64,000 nt of DNA from WHSO01 sp963732875 (GTDB lineage: Bacteria > Pseudomonadota > Alphaproteobacteria > SMXQ01). Of the stretch, positions 41,241 to 50,918 are shown in pieces. The notes beneath the pieces are model-generated. The model made no database searches. It was not told where the DNA came from and worked only from the letters and a program-made list of their open reading frames with translations. Position 1 is the first letter of the stretch, and each line of letters begins with the position of its first letter. The position numbers and the translations under genes are program-made. The stretch is taken from the NCBI GenBank assembly GCA_963732875.1, contig CAVTBD010000002.1, positions 1,054,001-1,118,000 of the forward strand, in the 5' to 3' direction.

Positions 41241-44200
41241 CCGTCGCCGTCCCCGGCCTCGTCGAGGGACGCAAACAGGCCCGCGTTGCCGCCGGTGGCG
41301 GTGGTATTGACGCTGACGGAGCGCTCGACCGCGAAACGGGCGAGGTAATGGGGCCCGCCCGCCTTGGGCCCGGTGCCCGACAGGCGCTCGCCGCCGAACG
41401 GCTGGGAGCCCACCACCGCCCCGATCATGGCCCGGTTGACGTAGGTATTGCCGACCGGCAGCGCCCGCTCCACCTGTTCCCAGGTGGCGGCGAGGCGGCT
41501 GTGGATGCCGAGCGTGAGGCCGTAGCCGGTTGCCCGGATCGCCGCCAGCACCCGGTCAAGGGTACCCGCCTTCCAGCGCACCACGTGCAGGATCGGGCCG
41601 AACACCTCGCGCTGGGGAATATCGCCGAGGCCGACCTCGAACGCCGCCGGTGCGACCCAGTGGCCGGGCGGCAGGTCGGGATCGAGATGGGTACGGGCGA
41701 TCAGTCTGCCTTTACGCGCGAGCATCCCCGCATGGGTCTCCAGCTTCCCACGCGCATCCTTGTCGATCACCGGGCCGACATCTGTGGCGAGCCGGCCGGG
41801 ATCCCCCACGGTAAGCTCGTCCATGGCACCCGCCAGCATCGCCAGCACCCGCTCGGCGACATCCGCCTGCACCGCGAGGATGCGCAGCGCCGAGCAGCGC
41901 TGGCCCGCGCTCAGGAACGCCGAAGTGACCACGTCGCGGATCACCTGCTCGGGCAGGGCCGAGGAATCGACGATCATGGCGTTCTGACCGCCGGTTTCGG
42001 CAATCAGCGGCGCGATCGCCCCGTCACGACCTGCAAGCGCGCGGTTGATCGCTTGTGCGGTCTCGGTCGAGCCGGTGAAGGCAATGCCGTTGACGCGCCC
42101 ATCCGCCACCAGCCTTGCGCCCACGGCCACGCCGTCGCCCGGCAGCAGGGCAAGCACGTCGCCCGGCACACCCGCGGCATGGAGATGGCCGACCGCGCGC
42201 GCGGCGATCAGCGGCGTCTGCTCGGCGGGTTTCGCGATCACGGCGTTGCCGGCGGCCAAAGCCGCCGCCACCTGGCCGGTGAAGATGGCGAGCGGAAAGT
42301 TCCACGGGCTGATGCAGGCGAACACGCCGCGCCCGGCGAGCGCCAGGGTGTTGTCCTCGCCGGTGACGCCGGGCAGCGCACGAGGCACGAAATCGGCGCG
42401 CGCGTGGGCGGCGTAGTAGCGGCACAGATCGACCGCCTCGCGTACCTCGGCGAGCGCGTCGCGCACCGACTTGCCGCCCTCGCGGATGGCAAGCGCCATC
42501 AGTACGGCGCGGTCGTCCTCGATCAGCGCCGCCGCCTTCTCCAGAATCTCGGCGCGCGCGGCGGGGGGCGTGTCGTTCCAGGCAGGCGCGGCAGCGGTGG
42601 TGGCGGCAAGCGCCGCTTCCACGTCGGCCGCCGTCGCCTCGCGCACATGGCCGACCGTGCGATTTAAATCGGCGGGATCGCGCACCGGGTGCGGCTGCTT
42701 ACCCCCCTGCACCTTGCCGCCGATGAGCGGGGCCGCAGCATGATCGGCCTCGGCCGCCGCCGCGACCGGCCCCGACAGCGCCAGCACCGCACGTGGGTCG
42801 GACAGATCGAGCCCCGCGGAGTTGACGCGCTCGGGCGCGAACAGGTCGCGCGGCAATGGAATCCTGGGGTGGGCCGCCGCGCCGGCCTCGATCCGCGCCG
42901 CCATGGTCCCGGCCGGGTCCGCGATCAGCCGCGCGATCGGCGCGGTATCGTCGCCGATGCGATTGACGAAGGAGGTATTGGCGCCGTTTTCCAGCAGCCG
43001 GCGCACCAGATAGGGCAGCAGGTCCTCGTGGCTGCCCACGGGCGCGTAGGTACGCACCGGATGGCCGCCCTCGGCGGCGCGCCCGCCCGCCTCCCCCATG
43101 AAGCCGTAGAGCGCCTCGCCCATGCCGTGCAGGCGCTGGAACTCGAAGCCGCCCGCGGGCACGCCGGCGGCGCGCGCGAGCTCGATCACGGCGGCGACGG
43201 TATGGGCGTTGTGGGTGGCGAACTGGGCCGCGAGGACATCGGCGGACGCCAACAGGCGTCGTGCGCAGGCAATGTAGGACAGATCGGTCGCCGCCTTGCG
43301 GGTATAGACCGGATAGCCCTCGAGCCCCGCCTCCTGGGCGAGCTTGATCTCGGTGTCCCAGTAGGCGCCCTTGACCAGGCGCACCGGAATACGGCGGCGG
43401 GCGACCCTGGCACGGGCGGCGAGCCAGTCGAGCACCGCGGGGGCACGCTTCTGGTAGGCCTGGACCGCGATCCCGAGCCCGTCCCAACCGCCCGCAGCAT
43501 CCACCAGGGCGCGCTCGAACACGTCGAGGGTCGGCTCCAGGCGCGCGGCCTCCTCGGCATCGACGGTCAGGCCGATGCCGCTGGCACTTGCGAGCTGTGC
43601 CAGCTCGCCGAGCCGTCCCGCCACCTCCGCCACCACGCGTGGGCCTTTCGCGAATTCGAAGCGGGGATGGAGTGCGGACAGCTTGACCGAGATCGAGGGC
43701 GCCCCTGCCCCACCGCCCTTGACGGTGCGGCCGATGGCGCGGATCGCCTCGGCGTAGCGGTCGAGATAGCGCGCCGCGTCGCGTGCGGTCATCGCCGCCT
43801 CGCCCAGCATGTCGAAGGAGTAGCGGTAACGGGGCGCGGCGCGCGCATGGTCGAGGGCTTCGGCGATGGTGCGGCCCATGACGAACTGGCGGCCGATGAT
43901 GCGCATGGCGGCACGCACCGCCTCGCGCACCACGGGCTCGCCCGAGCGCGCCACCAGCCGGCCCATGAGCCCGAACAGGTCGCGCCCGCGCGTGCCCAAC
44001 CGCACGAAGCCGCCGGTCAGCATCAGCCCCCAGGTGGAAGCGTTGACCAGCAGCGATTCGCTGTGACCGAGATGGCGCTGCCATTCGGCGGAGCCGATCT
44101 TCTCTCGGATCAGGCGGTCAGCGGTGTCGCTATCGGGAACACGCAGGAGCGCTTCGGCGAGGCACATCAGCGCCACGCCCTCGCGGCTCGACAGACCGTA

Positions 44201-44419
44201 TTCATGCAGGAAGCTCTCGATCCCGCCGACTTCCCTGCGGCGGCGGCGGATCGCCCGTACCAGCCGGCGCGCGGTGCGCGCGATGCGCGCCTGGGCGTCA
44301 CGCTCGAAGCCGCCATCCGTCAGCAGTGCGCGCACGGCACGTGCCTCGTCCATGCGCATGCGCGCGCGGATGGCCTGGCGCAGGCGTCCGCCCGCGATGT
44401 CGCCGGCATCGATGATCAT
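41237..44419 (-). CDS. putA: Bifunctional proline dehydrogenase / glutamate-semialdehyde dehydrogenase
   Basis: A 1060-residue PutA that oxidises proline to glutamate in two steps with substrate channelling. The N-terminal half is the FAD-dependent PRODH barrel (KLSALHPRFEF, VRLVKGAYWDTEIK, FEFQRLHGMGEALY). The C-terminal half is the NAD-dependent aldehyde dehydrogenase, with ACISPWNFPLAIFTGQ, FTGSTET, ETGGQNAMIVDSSA and catalytic Cys in AGQRCSALR. No ribbon-helix-helix DNA-binding domain precedes it, so it should not autoregulate. Its length fits the minimalist class. Start 44419 chosen at MIIDAGD. Confidence 0.95.
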   Translation of the reverse strand: MIIDAGDIAGGRLRQAIRARMRMDEARAVRALLTDGGFERDAQARIARTARRLVRAIRRRRREVGGIESFLHEYGLSSREGVALMCLAEALLRVPDSDTADRLIREKIGSAEWQRHLGHSESLLVNASTWGLMLTGGFVRLGTRGRDLFGLMGRLVARSGEPVVREAVRAAMRIIGRQFVMGRTIAEALDHARAAPRYRYSFDMLGEAAMTARDAARYLDRYAEAIRAIGRTVKGGGAGAPSISVKLSALHPRFEFAKGPRVVAEVAGRLGELAQLASASGIGLTVDAEEAARLEPTLDVFERALVDAAGGWDGLGIAVQAYQKRAPAVLDWLAARARVARRRIPVRLVKGAYWDTEIKLAQEAGLEGYPVYTRKAATDLSYIACARRLLASADVLAAQFATHNAHTVAAVIELARAAGVPAGGFEFQRLHGMGEALYGFMGEAGGRAAEGGHPVRTYAPVGSHEDLLPYLVRRLLENGANTSFVNRIGDDTAPIARLIADPAGTMAARIEAGAAAHPRIPLPRDLFAPERVNSAGLDLSDPRAVLALSGPVAAAAEADHAAAPLIGGKVQGGKQPHPVRDPADLNRTVGHVREATAADVEAALAATTAAAPAWNDTPPAARAEILEKAAALIEDDRAVLMALAIREGGKSVRDALAEVREAVDLCRYYAAHARADFVPRALPGVTGEDNTLALAGRGVFACISPWNFPLAIFTGQVAAALAAGNAVIAKPAEQTPLIAARAVGHLHAAGVPGDVLALLPGDGVAVGARLVADGRVNGIAFTGSTETAQAINRALAGRDGAIAPLIAETGGQNAMIVDSSALPEQVIRDVVTSAFLSAGQRCSALRILAVQADVAERVLAMLAGAMDELTVGDPGRLATDVGPVIDKDARGKLETHAGMLARKGRLIARTHLDPDLPPGHWVAPAAFEVGLGDIPQREVFGPILHVVRWKAGTLDRVLAAIRATGYGLTLGIHSRLAATWEQVERALPVGNTYVNRAMIGAVVGSQPFGGERLSGTGPKAGGPHYLARFAVERSVSVNTTATGGNAGLFASLDEAGDGDG

Positions 44420-44468
44420 GGCCCGATTATGGACCAAACCGGTTCCCGCCGATGGCAGATTATGGAAG

Positions 44469-44924
44469 CTAGATCAGGCCGAGCTCGCGCAGCTCGCGGG
44501 CCATGCCGGCGGGCAGCTTGTCGGCGCCCTTGGCCTGGCCGCCCCTGGGCGCGTCCCTGAGGTCGGGCGGCGCGTCCTCGGTGCGCAGGTAGCGCCAGCC
44601 CTGGATCGCGCGGTGGGCGGTCGGCACCGTACGCACGATCTCGGCCGCGAGCTTGATGGCACAGCGCTTGCGCCGCTTGCCCGGGCGGATACGCTCCTCG
44701 AAGGCGAGGATACGCTGGCGCGCCACGATCTCGCCGCGGATGATCCAGTAGAGCGAGCCGCCGTCGAGCACCTCGTCGGCCTGGCGCGGGAAGTTGCGGG
44801 TGAAGTGGTAGGTGCCTGCCCCCTCGCCGTTGGCACGGCGCTCCGCTCGGCGTTCCTTCTGAACGCGGGCGAGATGGGCGACCGACTCGATGCCGACCGC
44901 GAGCTTGAGGAGATGGAGCGCCAT
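44469..44924 (-). CDS. DUF1489 family protein
   Basis: A 151-residue protein of the alphaproteobacterial DUF1489 family, function unknown. Begins LHLLKLAVGIESVAHLARVQ and contains TRNFPRQADEVLDGGSLYWIIRGEIVARQRILAF and a basic RPGKRRKRC segment. No signal peptide or membrane helix, so it is probably cytosolic. Sits between putA and the ThDP enzyme on the same strand. Confidence 0.85.
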   Translation of the reverse strand: MALHLLKLAVGIESVAHLARVQKERRAERRANGEGAGTYHFTRNFPRQADEVLDGGSLYWIIRGEIVARQRILAFEERIRPGKRRKRCAIKLAAEIVRTVPTAHRAIQGWRYLRTEDAPPDLRDAPRGGQAKGADKLPAGMARELRELGLI

Positions 44925-44980
44925 ATCCTTTCATGGCGCGGCCTGCGCCCGGAGCGGAAGCCCCCGGCGCAAGACGCGCG

Positions 44981-46699
44981 TCAGCCGTTGCGCGAGACGA
45001 TGTTGAGCAGCGCCTGGCGACCCTTGGCGATGTTGTTCATGGCGCGGTCGAGCGCCTTGGGTAGCTCGGCCGGGTCCTCGACCCGCTCGCCGTAGCCGTC
45101 CGCCACCTCGACCACCTTCTCGAAGGCCGTGCCCGGCTGGAAGTAGGTCAGCGGCTCCCAGTTGGACTTGGCGGCGTAGCCGTCGGGATAGACTTCGCGG
45201 GTGTTGCGCCGCACCGCGTTCCACATGGCGTTGTTGAACACCATGAACAGCACCGGCAGCTTCTCGGCGCTCGCCACGTAATGCGCCGCGACCGGATTGC
45301 CGAACATGTAGGCGCCGTCGCCCACCGTGCAGAACACCTGGCGGTCGCGGTTGGCGAGCTTCATGCCGAGCGAGGTGCCGAGGCCCCAGCCGAGGCCACC
45401 GCCGTAGCCAAGCGAATAGAACGTGCCGGGCTTCGAGAAATTCATGTGGTGGTGCATCAACTGGCTTTCCTTGATGACGATGGCGTCGTCATCCTTGATC
45501 TGGTCGATGCAGTGGGACACCCAGGCGGGATGGATCGGGCTGTCGGTGCTGGCTTTCTCGAGCACGGCCTTCTTCTTCTCGGCCTGGTCGGCGCGCAACG
45601 CCTCGATCCGCTTGCGGCGCGCGTCGATACGCGAGCGTGCGCCCTTCTCCTCCGCCGCCAGCGCCGCGTCGAGCGCGCGCAGCGTTGCCTTGAGCACGCC
45701 GGTGATGGCGATGTCGGCCGGGAAGCCGCGGATCGGATAGGACGCGAACAGCGGGTCGGCGCCGAGGTGGATCACCTTGCAGTCGTCCTTGGGCGCGGCC
45801 TTGCTCGGAATCCACGGCACGTCGCAGTCGGCGACCACGATCACATCGGCATCCTTGAGCAGCGGGTCGGGGTTGTAGCCCGCGTTCATGGGATGGTCGG
45901 TGCCGAGGCACATGTAGCGCGGCTTGCGCTGGCTGACCGGGATGGCGAAGCGGTCGGCGAGCGTGCCGAGCGCGTCCACGTCCTCGGGATCGAAGCCGGC
46001 GCTCGCGGTGATGATGAGCGGGTTCTCGGCCTTGGCGATCATGGCGGCGGCGCGCGCCACGGCGTCCGGATCCGGCTGCGGCGGCGAGGCCGCGTTACGT
46101 CGGGTCGGCGAATCGTAGCTGAGATTTTCGATCGGCGCGGCCAGCACCTCGCGCGGCAGGGTCAGGTAGACCGGGCCGCGCGGATAGCTCATGGCCTCAT
46201 TCAGCGCGCGGTCCACGGCCACTTCCACCACCTCGGCGTTGGGCAGCTCGTAGTCCCACTTGACCACCTCGCGCACCATGGCGCGCTGGTCGAACATCTC
46301 CTGCGGCCAGTGGATCTCGCCGGTGCGCGAGCCCATCAGGGTCTTGGTCTCGGAGAACGGCGTGCGGCCGGCCGAGAACAGGATCGGCACGTTGCCCCGG
46401 AACGCGTTGATCAGCATGCACATGGCATTGGCCGTGCCGACATTGACGTGCACCATCACCGCCTGGGGCCGCCCGGTCATGGCGTAGTAGCCCTGGGCCA
46501 TGGCCATGGCGACGTTCTCGTGGGGGCAGGTGATCGGCTCGGGAATCCTGGCGCCGTTCGCCCGCAGCTTGGAGAAGGATTCGATCAGCGGCGCGAAATC
46601 GGTGCCGGCGTTGCCGAACAGGTAGTCGACGCCGCGATCGGCGAGAAGCTGGAGATAGGCGTCGGCGACGGTGCCGGACGCGAAGGTCTTCTTGGGCAT
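44981..46699 (-). CDS. Thiamine diphosphate-requiring enzyme (acetolactate synthase-like)
   Basis: A 572-residue ThDP enzyme with the usual three domains of the acetolactate synthase/benzoylformate decarboxylase group. The catalytic Glu is in CPHENVAMAMAQGYY, and ThDP/Mg binding is seen as GDGAYMFGNPVAA followed by VFNNAMWN. The central domain has the nucleotide-like fold (ASAGFDPEDVDALGTLADR). The substrate is not clear: it lacks an adjacent small regulatory subunit gene, so it is probably not the biosynthetic IlvB. The SDR gene is 91 bp upstream on the same strand. Confidence 0.85.
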   Translation of the reverse strand: MPKKTFASGTVADAYLQLLADRGVDYLFGNAGTDFAPLIESFSKLRANGARIPEPITCPHENVAMAMAQGYYAMTGRPQAVMVHVNVGTANAMCMLINAFRGNVPILFSAGRTPFSETKTLMGSRTGEIHWPQEMFDQRAMVREVVKWDYELPNAEVVEVAVDRALNEAMSYPRGPVYLTLPREVLAAPIENLSYDSPTRRNAASPPQPDPDAVARAAAMIAKAENPLIITASAGFDPEDVDALGTLADRFAIPVSQRKPRYMCLGTDHPMNAGYNPDPLLKDADVIVVADCDVPWIPSKAAPKDDCKVIHLGADPLFASYPIRGFPADIAITGVLKATLRALDAALAAEEKGARSRIDARRKRIEALRADQAEKKKAVLEKASTDSPIHPAWVSHCIDQIKDDDAIVIKESQLMHHHMNFSKPGTFYSLGYGGGLGWGLGTSLGMKLANRDRQVFCTVGDGAYMFGNPVAAHYVASAEKLPVLFMVFNNAMWNAVRRNTREVYPDGYAAKSNWEPLTYFQPGTAFEKVVEVADGYGERVEDPAELPKALDRAMNNIAKGRQALLNIVSRNG

Positions 46700-46790
46700 G
46701 GGTGCTCCCTTTATGCCCCCGGGCGGGGCCGATGTTTGGCCTATCTTTTAGCCGGACGGGGCCATACCCGCCAGCCCCTATTCGGCCTCT

Positions 46791-47471
46791 TTACCAAGGG
46801 ATTTCGCGGCCGTCATAACGGAAGAAACGCCCGGAATGCGCCGGTTTGGCGTCGGCGATGCCATCGCGCAGCGCCGCCACCAATTCGGCGGCGTCGATCT
46901 TGCCGCCGGCCCCGCCCATGTCGGTGCGCACCCAGCCCGGATGAAGCAGAAGCACGATGATCCCGCCGGGCTTGAGATCGACCGCGAGGCTGCGCCCGGC
47001 GGCGTTCAGGGCCGCCTTGGCGGAACGATAGGCATAGACGCCGCCCGAGGTGTTGTCGGCGATCGAGCCCATCTGGCTGGTGATGAGCGCGACCCGCTTG
47101 CCCTCACCGCGCTCCAGGTTGGGCAGCAGCGCCTCGGTCAGCGCGATGGGCGCGAGCGTGTCGGTCCGCAGCACGTCGAGCCATTCGTCGTAGTCGATGC
47201 GCCCGAGTGACTGTCTCCGCCCGTAGACCCCGGCGTTGTTGACGAGCACGTCGACGGCCTCGCCATGGAGGGCGCGGGCCAGCGCCGCGACGGAAACCGT
47301 GTCCGCGACATCGAGTGGATGCACGGTCACATCGCCCGCGACTTCCTTCAGCTCCTCCGCCTTCTGAGGCGCGCGGCAGCAGGCGTGGACGCGCCAGCCG
47401 TCGGCGGCGTACTGGCGCACGAATTCGAGGCCGAGGCCGCGATTCGCGCCGGTGACGAGGACTGTGGGCAT
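46791..47471 (-). CDS. Short-chain dehydrogenase/reductase
   Basis: A 226-residue classical SDR. NAD(P)-binding TGANRGLG near residue 7, the structural NNAG, catalytic Ser in LITSQMGS, and YxxxK as Y-A-Y-R-S-A-K. After the active site, HPGWVRTDMGG is typical of the C-factor/CsgA-like short SDR group. Substrate unknown. The mgtE gene lies upstream (29-bp gap). Confidence 0.88.
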   Translation of the reverse strand: MPTVLVTGANRGLGLEFVRQYAADGWRVHACCRAPQKAEELKEVAGDVTVHPLDVADTVSVAALARALHGEAVDVLVNNAGVYGRRQSLGRIDYDEWLDVLRTDTLAPIALTEALLPNLERGEGKRVALITSQMGSIADNTSGGVYAYRSAKAALNAAGRSLAVDLKPGGIIVLLLHPGWVRTDMGGAGGKIDAAELVAALRDGIADAKPAHSGRFFRYDGREIPW

Positions 47472-47500
47472 GGCTTCCTCCTGATTACAGTGGGCCGTGA

Positions 47501-48907
47501 TTACAGCAGGACGATGGTCGCGACACCCAGGAAGGTGGAATAGCCGACCACGTCGGTCAGCGTCGTGACGAACACGCCGGAGGCGACCGCCGGGTCCGCC
47601 TCGAACCAGTCGAGGGTGAGCGGGATAAGGACGCCCACCAGGCCCGCGACCAGCAGGTTGACGATCAGCGCCGTGGCGATAATGCCGCCGATGGTGACGG
47701 ACCCGAACCAGAGTCCGGCCGCAAGTCCGACCAGGGACGCCAGCATCAATCCGTTAACGGCGCCGACGAGCACTTCCTTGCCAAGGATACGGAGCGCGTT
47801 GCCGCGGTTCAACTCCTTCATGGCGAGCGCGCGCACCGCCACGGTCATGGTCTGGGTCCCGGCATTGCCGCCGAGCGCGGCGGCAATCGGCATAAGGACC
47901 GCGAGCGCGACGATATGCTGGATGGTCGCCTGGAAATGGGAGATCACGTAGGCCGAGGTGAACGAGCTCATCATGCTCACGAGCAGCCACGAGACGCGCG
48001 AGCGCGACGTCTCCAGGATGGCGTGATAGAGATCGTCCTCCTTCACGCCGGCGAGCAGCATGATGTCCTCTTCCGCCTCGTCGTGAATGACGTCCATCAC
48101 GTCATCGTAGGTAATGACGCCGACGAGACGCCCTGCCTTGTCCACCACCGGGGCTGAGGCAAGGTCGTACTGGCGGAACATGTTGGCGACCTCTTCCTGA
48201 TCGGTGGTCACGGGAATCTTGTCGAGATCCGTGTCCATGAGGTCGGCAAGCTGCACCGGGCGCTGGGTGCGGATGATGCGCGACAGGGAGACCGTGCCGA
48301 CCGGGCGGCGCTCGGCGTCGACGAGGAAAACATCGACGAAATCGTCGGGCAGGTTCTCGGCGCCGCGCTCGGCTTCCTCGCGCAAGTAATCGATGGTGTC
48401 GCCCACGGTCCAGTGGGACGGCAGCGCCACGAACGCGCGCTGCATCAGGCGCCCGGCGGTCTCCTCGGGCAGCGACAGCGCTTCTTCGAGGACGGCACGC
48501 TCCTCGGCGTCAAGCTGCTCCAGCACCTCCGCCTGGACCGGCTCGTCGAGGCTCGCCACCACGTCCACGGCGTCGTCGGTGTCAAGCTCGGTGACCGCCG
48601 CCGCGATGTCGGCGGCACCCATCTGCTCGACCACGGCCTCGCGGGCGGGCTCCTCCAGGAAGGTCAGCAGCTCTGGGTCGATGCCCGGCCCGATCAGGTC
48701 GATGACGATGCGCCGCTCGGGCGGGGTCAGCTCCTCGATCAGGTCGGCAAGGTCGGCGGTGTGCAGTTCAAGGCACAGCGCCTCGACGCGCGCGAGATCA
48801 TTGGCGTCGAGCGCCGCGCGGACGGCGGCGACCTCGCCCCCGGAAACGCCGTAGAGCTCTTCTGGCTGGGTATCTCCGGCCTCGGGGCGCGGCGTGGTGT
48901 CCGACAT
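47501..48907 (-). CDS. mgtE: Magnesium transporter MgtE
   Basis: A 468-residue homodimeric Mg2+ channel. The N-terminal superhelical domain (about 20-150: ADLADLIEELTPPERR, LDTDDAVDVVASLD) is followed by a CBS pair (DFVDVFLVDAERRPVGTVSL; ASAPVVDKAGRLVGVITYDDVMDVI) that gates by Mg2+ sensing. A plug helix and a five-helix membrane domain with ALGGNAGTQTM follow. Start 48907 has GGGAGAGAGG upstream. Just downstream of the tRNA-Leu terminator on the same strand. Confidence 0.95.
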   Translation of the reverse strand: MSDTTPRPEAGDTQPEELYGVSGGEVAAVRAALDANDLARVEALCLELHTADLADLIEELTPPERRIVIDLIGPGIDPELLTFLEEPAREAVVEQMGAADIAAAVTELDTDDAVDVVASLDEPVQAEVLEQLDAEERAVLEEALSLPEETAGRLMQRAFVALPSHWTVGDTIDYLREEAERGAENLPDDFVDVFLVDAERRPVGTVSLSRIIRTQRPVQLADLMDTDLDKIPVTTDQEEVANMFRQYDLASAPVVDKAGRLVGVITYDDVMDVIHDEAEEDIMLLAGVKEDDLYHAILETSRSRVSWLLVSMMSSFTSAYVISHFQATIQHIVALAVLMPIAAALGGNAGTQTMTVAVRALAMKELNRGNALRILGKEVLVGAVNGLMLASLVGLAAGLWFGSVTIGGIIATALIVNLLVAGLVGVLIPLTLDWFEADPAVASGVFVTTLTDVVGYSTFLGVATIVLL

Positions 48908-48952
48908 GCCCTCTCTCCCGGTCACGGGCGTCCCGGCCGGGGACGGCCCTCG

Positions 48953-48990
48953 AAAAACCACAAGGCCCGCGGTGTGAACGTCGGGCCTTG
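48953..48990 (-). terminator. Rho-independent terminator after tRNA-Leu
   Basis: On the minus strand CAAGGCCCG pairs with CGGGCCTTG (9 bp, 12-nt loop), followed by TGGTTTTTCG. It starts 7 nt after the encoded CCA of tRNA-Leu and separates it from mgtE. Confidence 0.9.
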
Positions 48991-48996
48991 GTAAGA

Positions 48997-49083
48997 TGGT
49001 GCGGTCGAGAAGACTCGAACTTCCACGGGGTCTCCCCCACAGCGACCTCAACGCTGCGCGTCTACCAATTCCGCCACGACCGC
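48997..49083 (-). tRNA. tRNA-Leu (anticodon GAG)
   Basis: An 87-nt class II tRNA with encoded CCA. Acceptor arms GCGGTCG and CGACCGC pair perfectly, with discriminator A. The anticodon stem is CAGCG/CGCTG with loop TTGAGGT, giving GAG, which reads CUC and CUU. The long variable arm expected of tRNA-Leu is present (GGGGGAGACCCC region) and the T arm contains GTTCGAGTC. Confidence 0.96.
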
Positions 49084-49173
49084 ATTTTAGGCTGGTAGAA
49101 TGTACTGGCCGCCCGGGTGCCGAGGCGCTCGGGCCGCATGGGGATAGCAAATCGGACAGGTGTTCGCAAGCCC

Positions 49174-49851
49174 ATGGTCGAAACAGCCGCAGACCTCACT
49201 CTAAGCCCCGTGGAATGGAGGGTGAGCCCGGGCCTAACCGACTACGAGGCGGCGGTGGCCGCCATGGAAGCCCGGGTCGCGGGTATCCACGCCGGCCACG
49301 ACCGCGAGCTGGTCTGGGCCGTGGAGCACCCCCCGCTCTACACCGCCGGCACCTCGGCCAGCGACGACGAGCTGCTGGACGCGGGCGGGCTGCCGGTCTA
49401 CCGCACCGGGCGCGGCGGGCGCTTCACCTGGCACGGGCCGGGGCAGCGGGTGGTCTACGTCATGCTCGACCTGAAGCAGCGCGGCGCCGACGTACGCGGC
49501 TTCGTGTGCGACCTGGAAAGCTGGATCATCGCCGCCCTCGGCCATTTCGGCGTGACCGGCGAGCGCCGCACGGGCCGGGTCGGCATCTGGGTCGCCCATC
49601 CGGACGGGCGCGAAGAGAAGATCGCGGCCCTCGGTGTGCGGGTGCGCCACTGGGTGAGTTACCACGGCATCGCCATCAACCTGGCGCCAGATCTCGCCCA
49701 TTTCCGGGGCATCGTGCCGTGCGGCATCTCGGAGCACGGCGTCACCTCGCTGGCAGCTCTGGGCAAGGCCGCCGACATGGCGACGCTCGACGCCGCGCTC
49801 AGGCAGGAATTCGAAAAGGTGTTCGGCCGGGTTCTCGTCCCCGCGGCCTAG
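49174..49851 (+). CDS. lipB: Lipoyl(octanoyl) transferase
   Basis: A 225-residue enzyme that moves octanoyl from acyl carrier protein to lipoyl domains. Motifs: RGGRFTWHGPGQRVVY (acyl-binding), the catalytic Lys in EEKIAALGVRVR, and the catalytic Cys in VPCGISEHGVTSL. Length is normal. Start 49174 is used because upstream in-frame codons run into the tRNA-proximal spacer. Divergent from tRNA-Leu and convergent with the acylphosphatase gene. Confidence 0.95.
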   Translation: MVETAADLTLSPVEWRVSPGLTDYEAAVAAMEARVAGIHAGHDRELVWAVEHPPLYTAGTSASDDELLDAGGLPVYRTGRGGRFTWHGPGQRVVYVMLDLKQRGADVRGFVCDLESWIIAALGHFGVTGERRTGRVGIWVAHPDGREEKIAALGVRVRHWVSYHGIAINLAPDLAHFRGIVPCGISEHGVTSLAALGKAADMATLDAALRQEFEKVFGRVLVPAA

Positions 49852-49859
49852 AAAGGCCC

Positions 49860-50177
49860 CTAAAGCGACGGTAGGATCTTGAACTCGGCGGGGAAGTCCT
49901 CGTCGCTCGGCCGGTACTCGCCCGGGATCTGGATGACGTCGGTGACACGCGCCTTGGGCGGGCCCTGGTGACATGCCTTGGCCATGGCGCGCACAATCGC
50001 CATCTCGCCCGAGAACACGGCCTCGACCGAGCCGTCGGCGCGGTTGCGCACCCAGCCGCGCAGGCCGCGCCGGGTCGCCTCGTCCACCACCCAGCGGCGG
50101 AAGAACACGCCCTGCACCTCACCCCGGATGCGGACGTGGAGCGCCATCATCTGCGGTTCGTCGTCGGGCGTCGCCAT
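49860..50177 (-). CDS. Acylphosphatase
   Basis: A 105-residue acylphosphatase that hydrolyses carboxyl-phosphate bonds such as acetyl or carbamoyl phosphate. Catalytic motif VRIRGEVQGVFFRRW with the phosphate-binding Arg, and GLRGWVRNRADGSVEAVFSG with the catalytic Asn. Slightly longer than the usual ~92 residues because of an N-terminal extension. Directly follows the ATP12 gene with no gap. Confidence 0.93.
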   Translation of the reverse strand: MATPDDEPQMMALHVRIRGEVQGVFFRRWVVDEATRRGLRGWVRNRADGSVEAVFSGEMAIVRAMAKACHQGPPKARVTDVIQIPGEYRPSDEDFPAEFKILPSL

Positions 50178-50918
50178 TCACTCCTCCATCAGCAGCTCAA
50201 CAAAGCGCGCCGCCTGCGCGAGGTCAAGGCGCTTGACCGCGCGCGTGCGCGCGGCCTCGGTGTCCTCGCCCCATTTTTCGGCCTGCCACGTTTCCTCCAG
50301 CACGGCAGCGGCGAATGCCGCTTCGGCATCGATTTCGCCTTCGACAAGCGCGACGCCGATCACCACCGAGCCGGCGGCACGGGTCGCAAGCGCGAGCGCG
50401 GCCAGCCGGAAATCGTCGAGACCGGCGAGCAGCGCATCAAGGGCCGAGCCCACGGCGGGGGCCTGGGGGGCCGCCACCACGCCACACGTGACCGCGAGCG
50501 GCACACCGAAGCGTTTGCCGAACCATGCACATAGGGGGTCCCAGTGCTCCGCCTCGCGCGCGCTGAGCGTGTCGGGGCCCTCGGCACGGAAGCAGACGAG
50601 GTCGGTATCGCCGTAGGCGGCAAGGTCACGCACCAGCGCCGCGCGCGCGCCGGTCTCCCCCTTGATCACGTCGAGCGCACCGGCGGCGATGCGGAAATTG
50701 GGCGCGGCGGCGGGGTCCTCGATCCCCTTGCCGGCGAGGCGGCGCGGATCCTCGCGGATCTCGGCAGCAATGGTCTCCGCCAGCGCGTGGGTCGGCATCA
50801 CCAGGGCGTTGCCGCGCGGCGTGGTCGCCGGCCGGCCGTTGACGGTGACGCGGAAGGTGCCGCCGTCGAGAGCCTCGACGCCCATCTCCACCTTTATGGC
50901 GCGCGGCCCCGACGTCAC
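50178..50918 (-). CDS. ATP12 family F1-ATPase assembly chaperone
   Basis: A 246-residue homologue of mitochondrial ATP12, which protects the F1 alpha subunit before assembly; present in alphaproteobacteria. Signature: GTFRVTVNGRPATTPRGNALVMPTHALAETIAAEI, DTDLVCFRAEGPDTLSAREAEHWDPLCAWF and the conserved E(K)WGED(T)E segment. The start overlaps the HAD phosphatase stop by ATGA. Confidence 0.93.
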   Translation of the reverse strand: MTSGPRAIKVEMGVEALDGGTFRVTVNGRPATTPRGNALVMPTHALAETIAAEIREDPRRLAGKGIEDPAAAPNFRIAAGALDVIKGETGARAALVRDLAAYGDTDLVCFRAEGPDTLSAREAEHWDPLCAWFGKRFGVPLAVTCGVVAAPQAPAVGSALDALLAGLDDFRLAALALATRAAGSVVIGVALVEGEIDAEAAFAAAVLEETWQAEKWGEDTEAARTRAVKRLDLAQAARFVELLMEE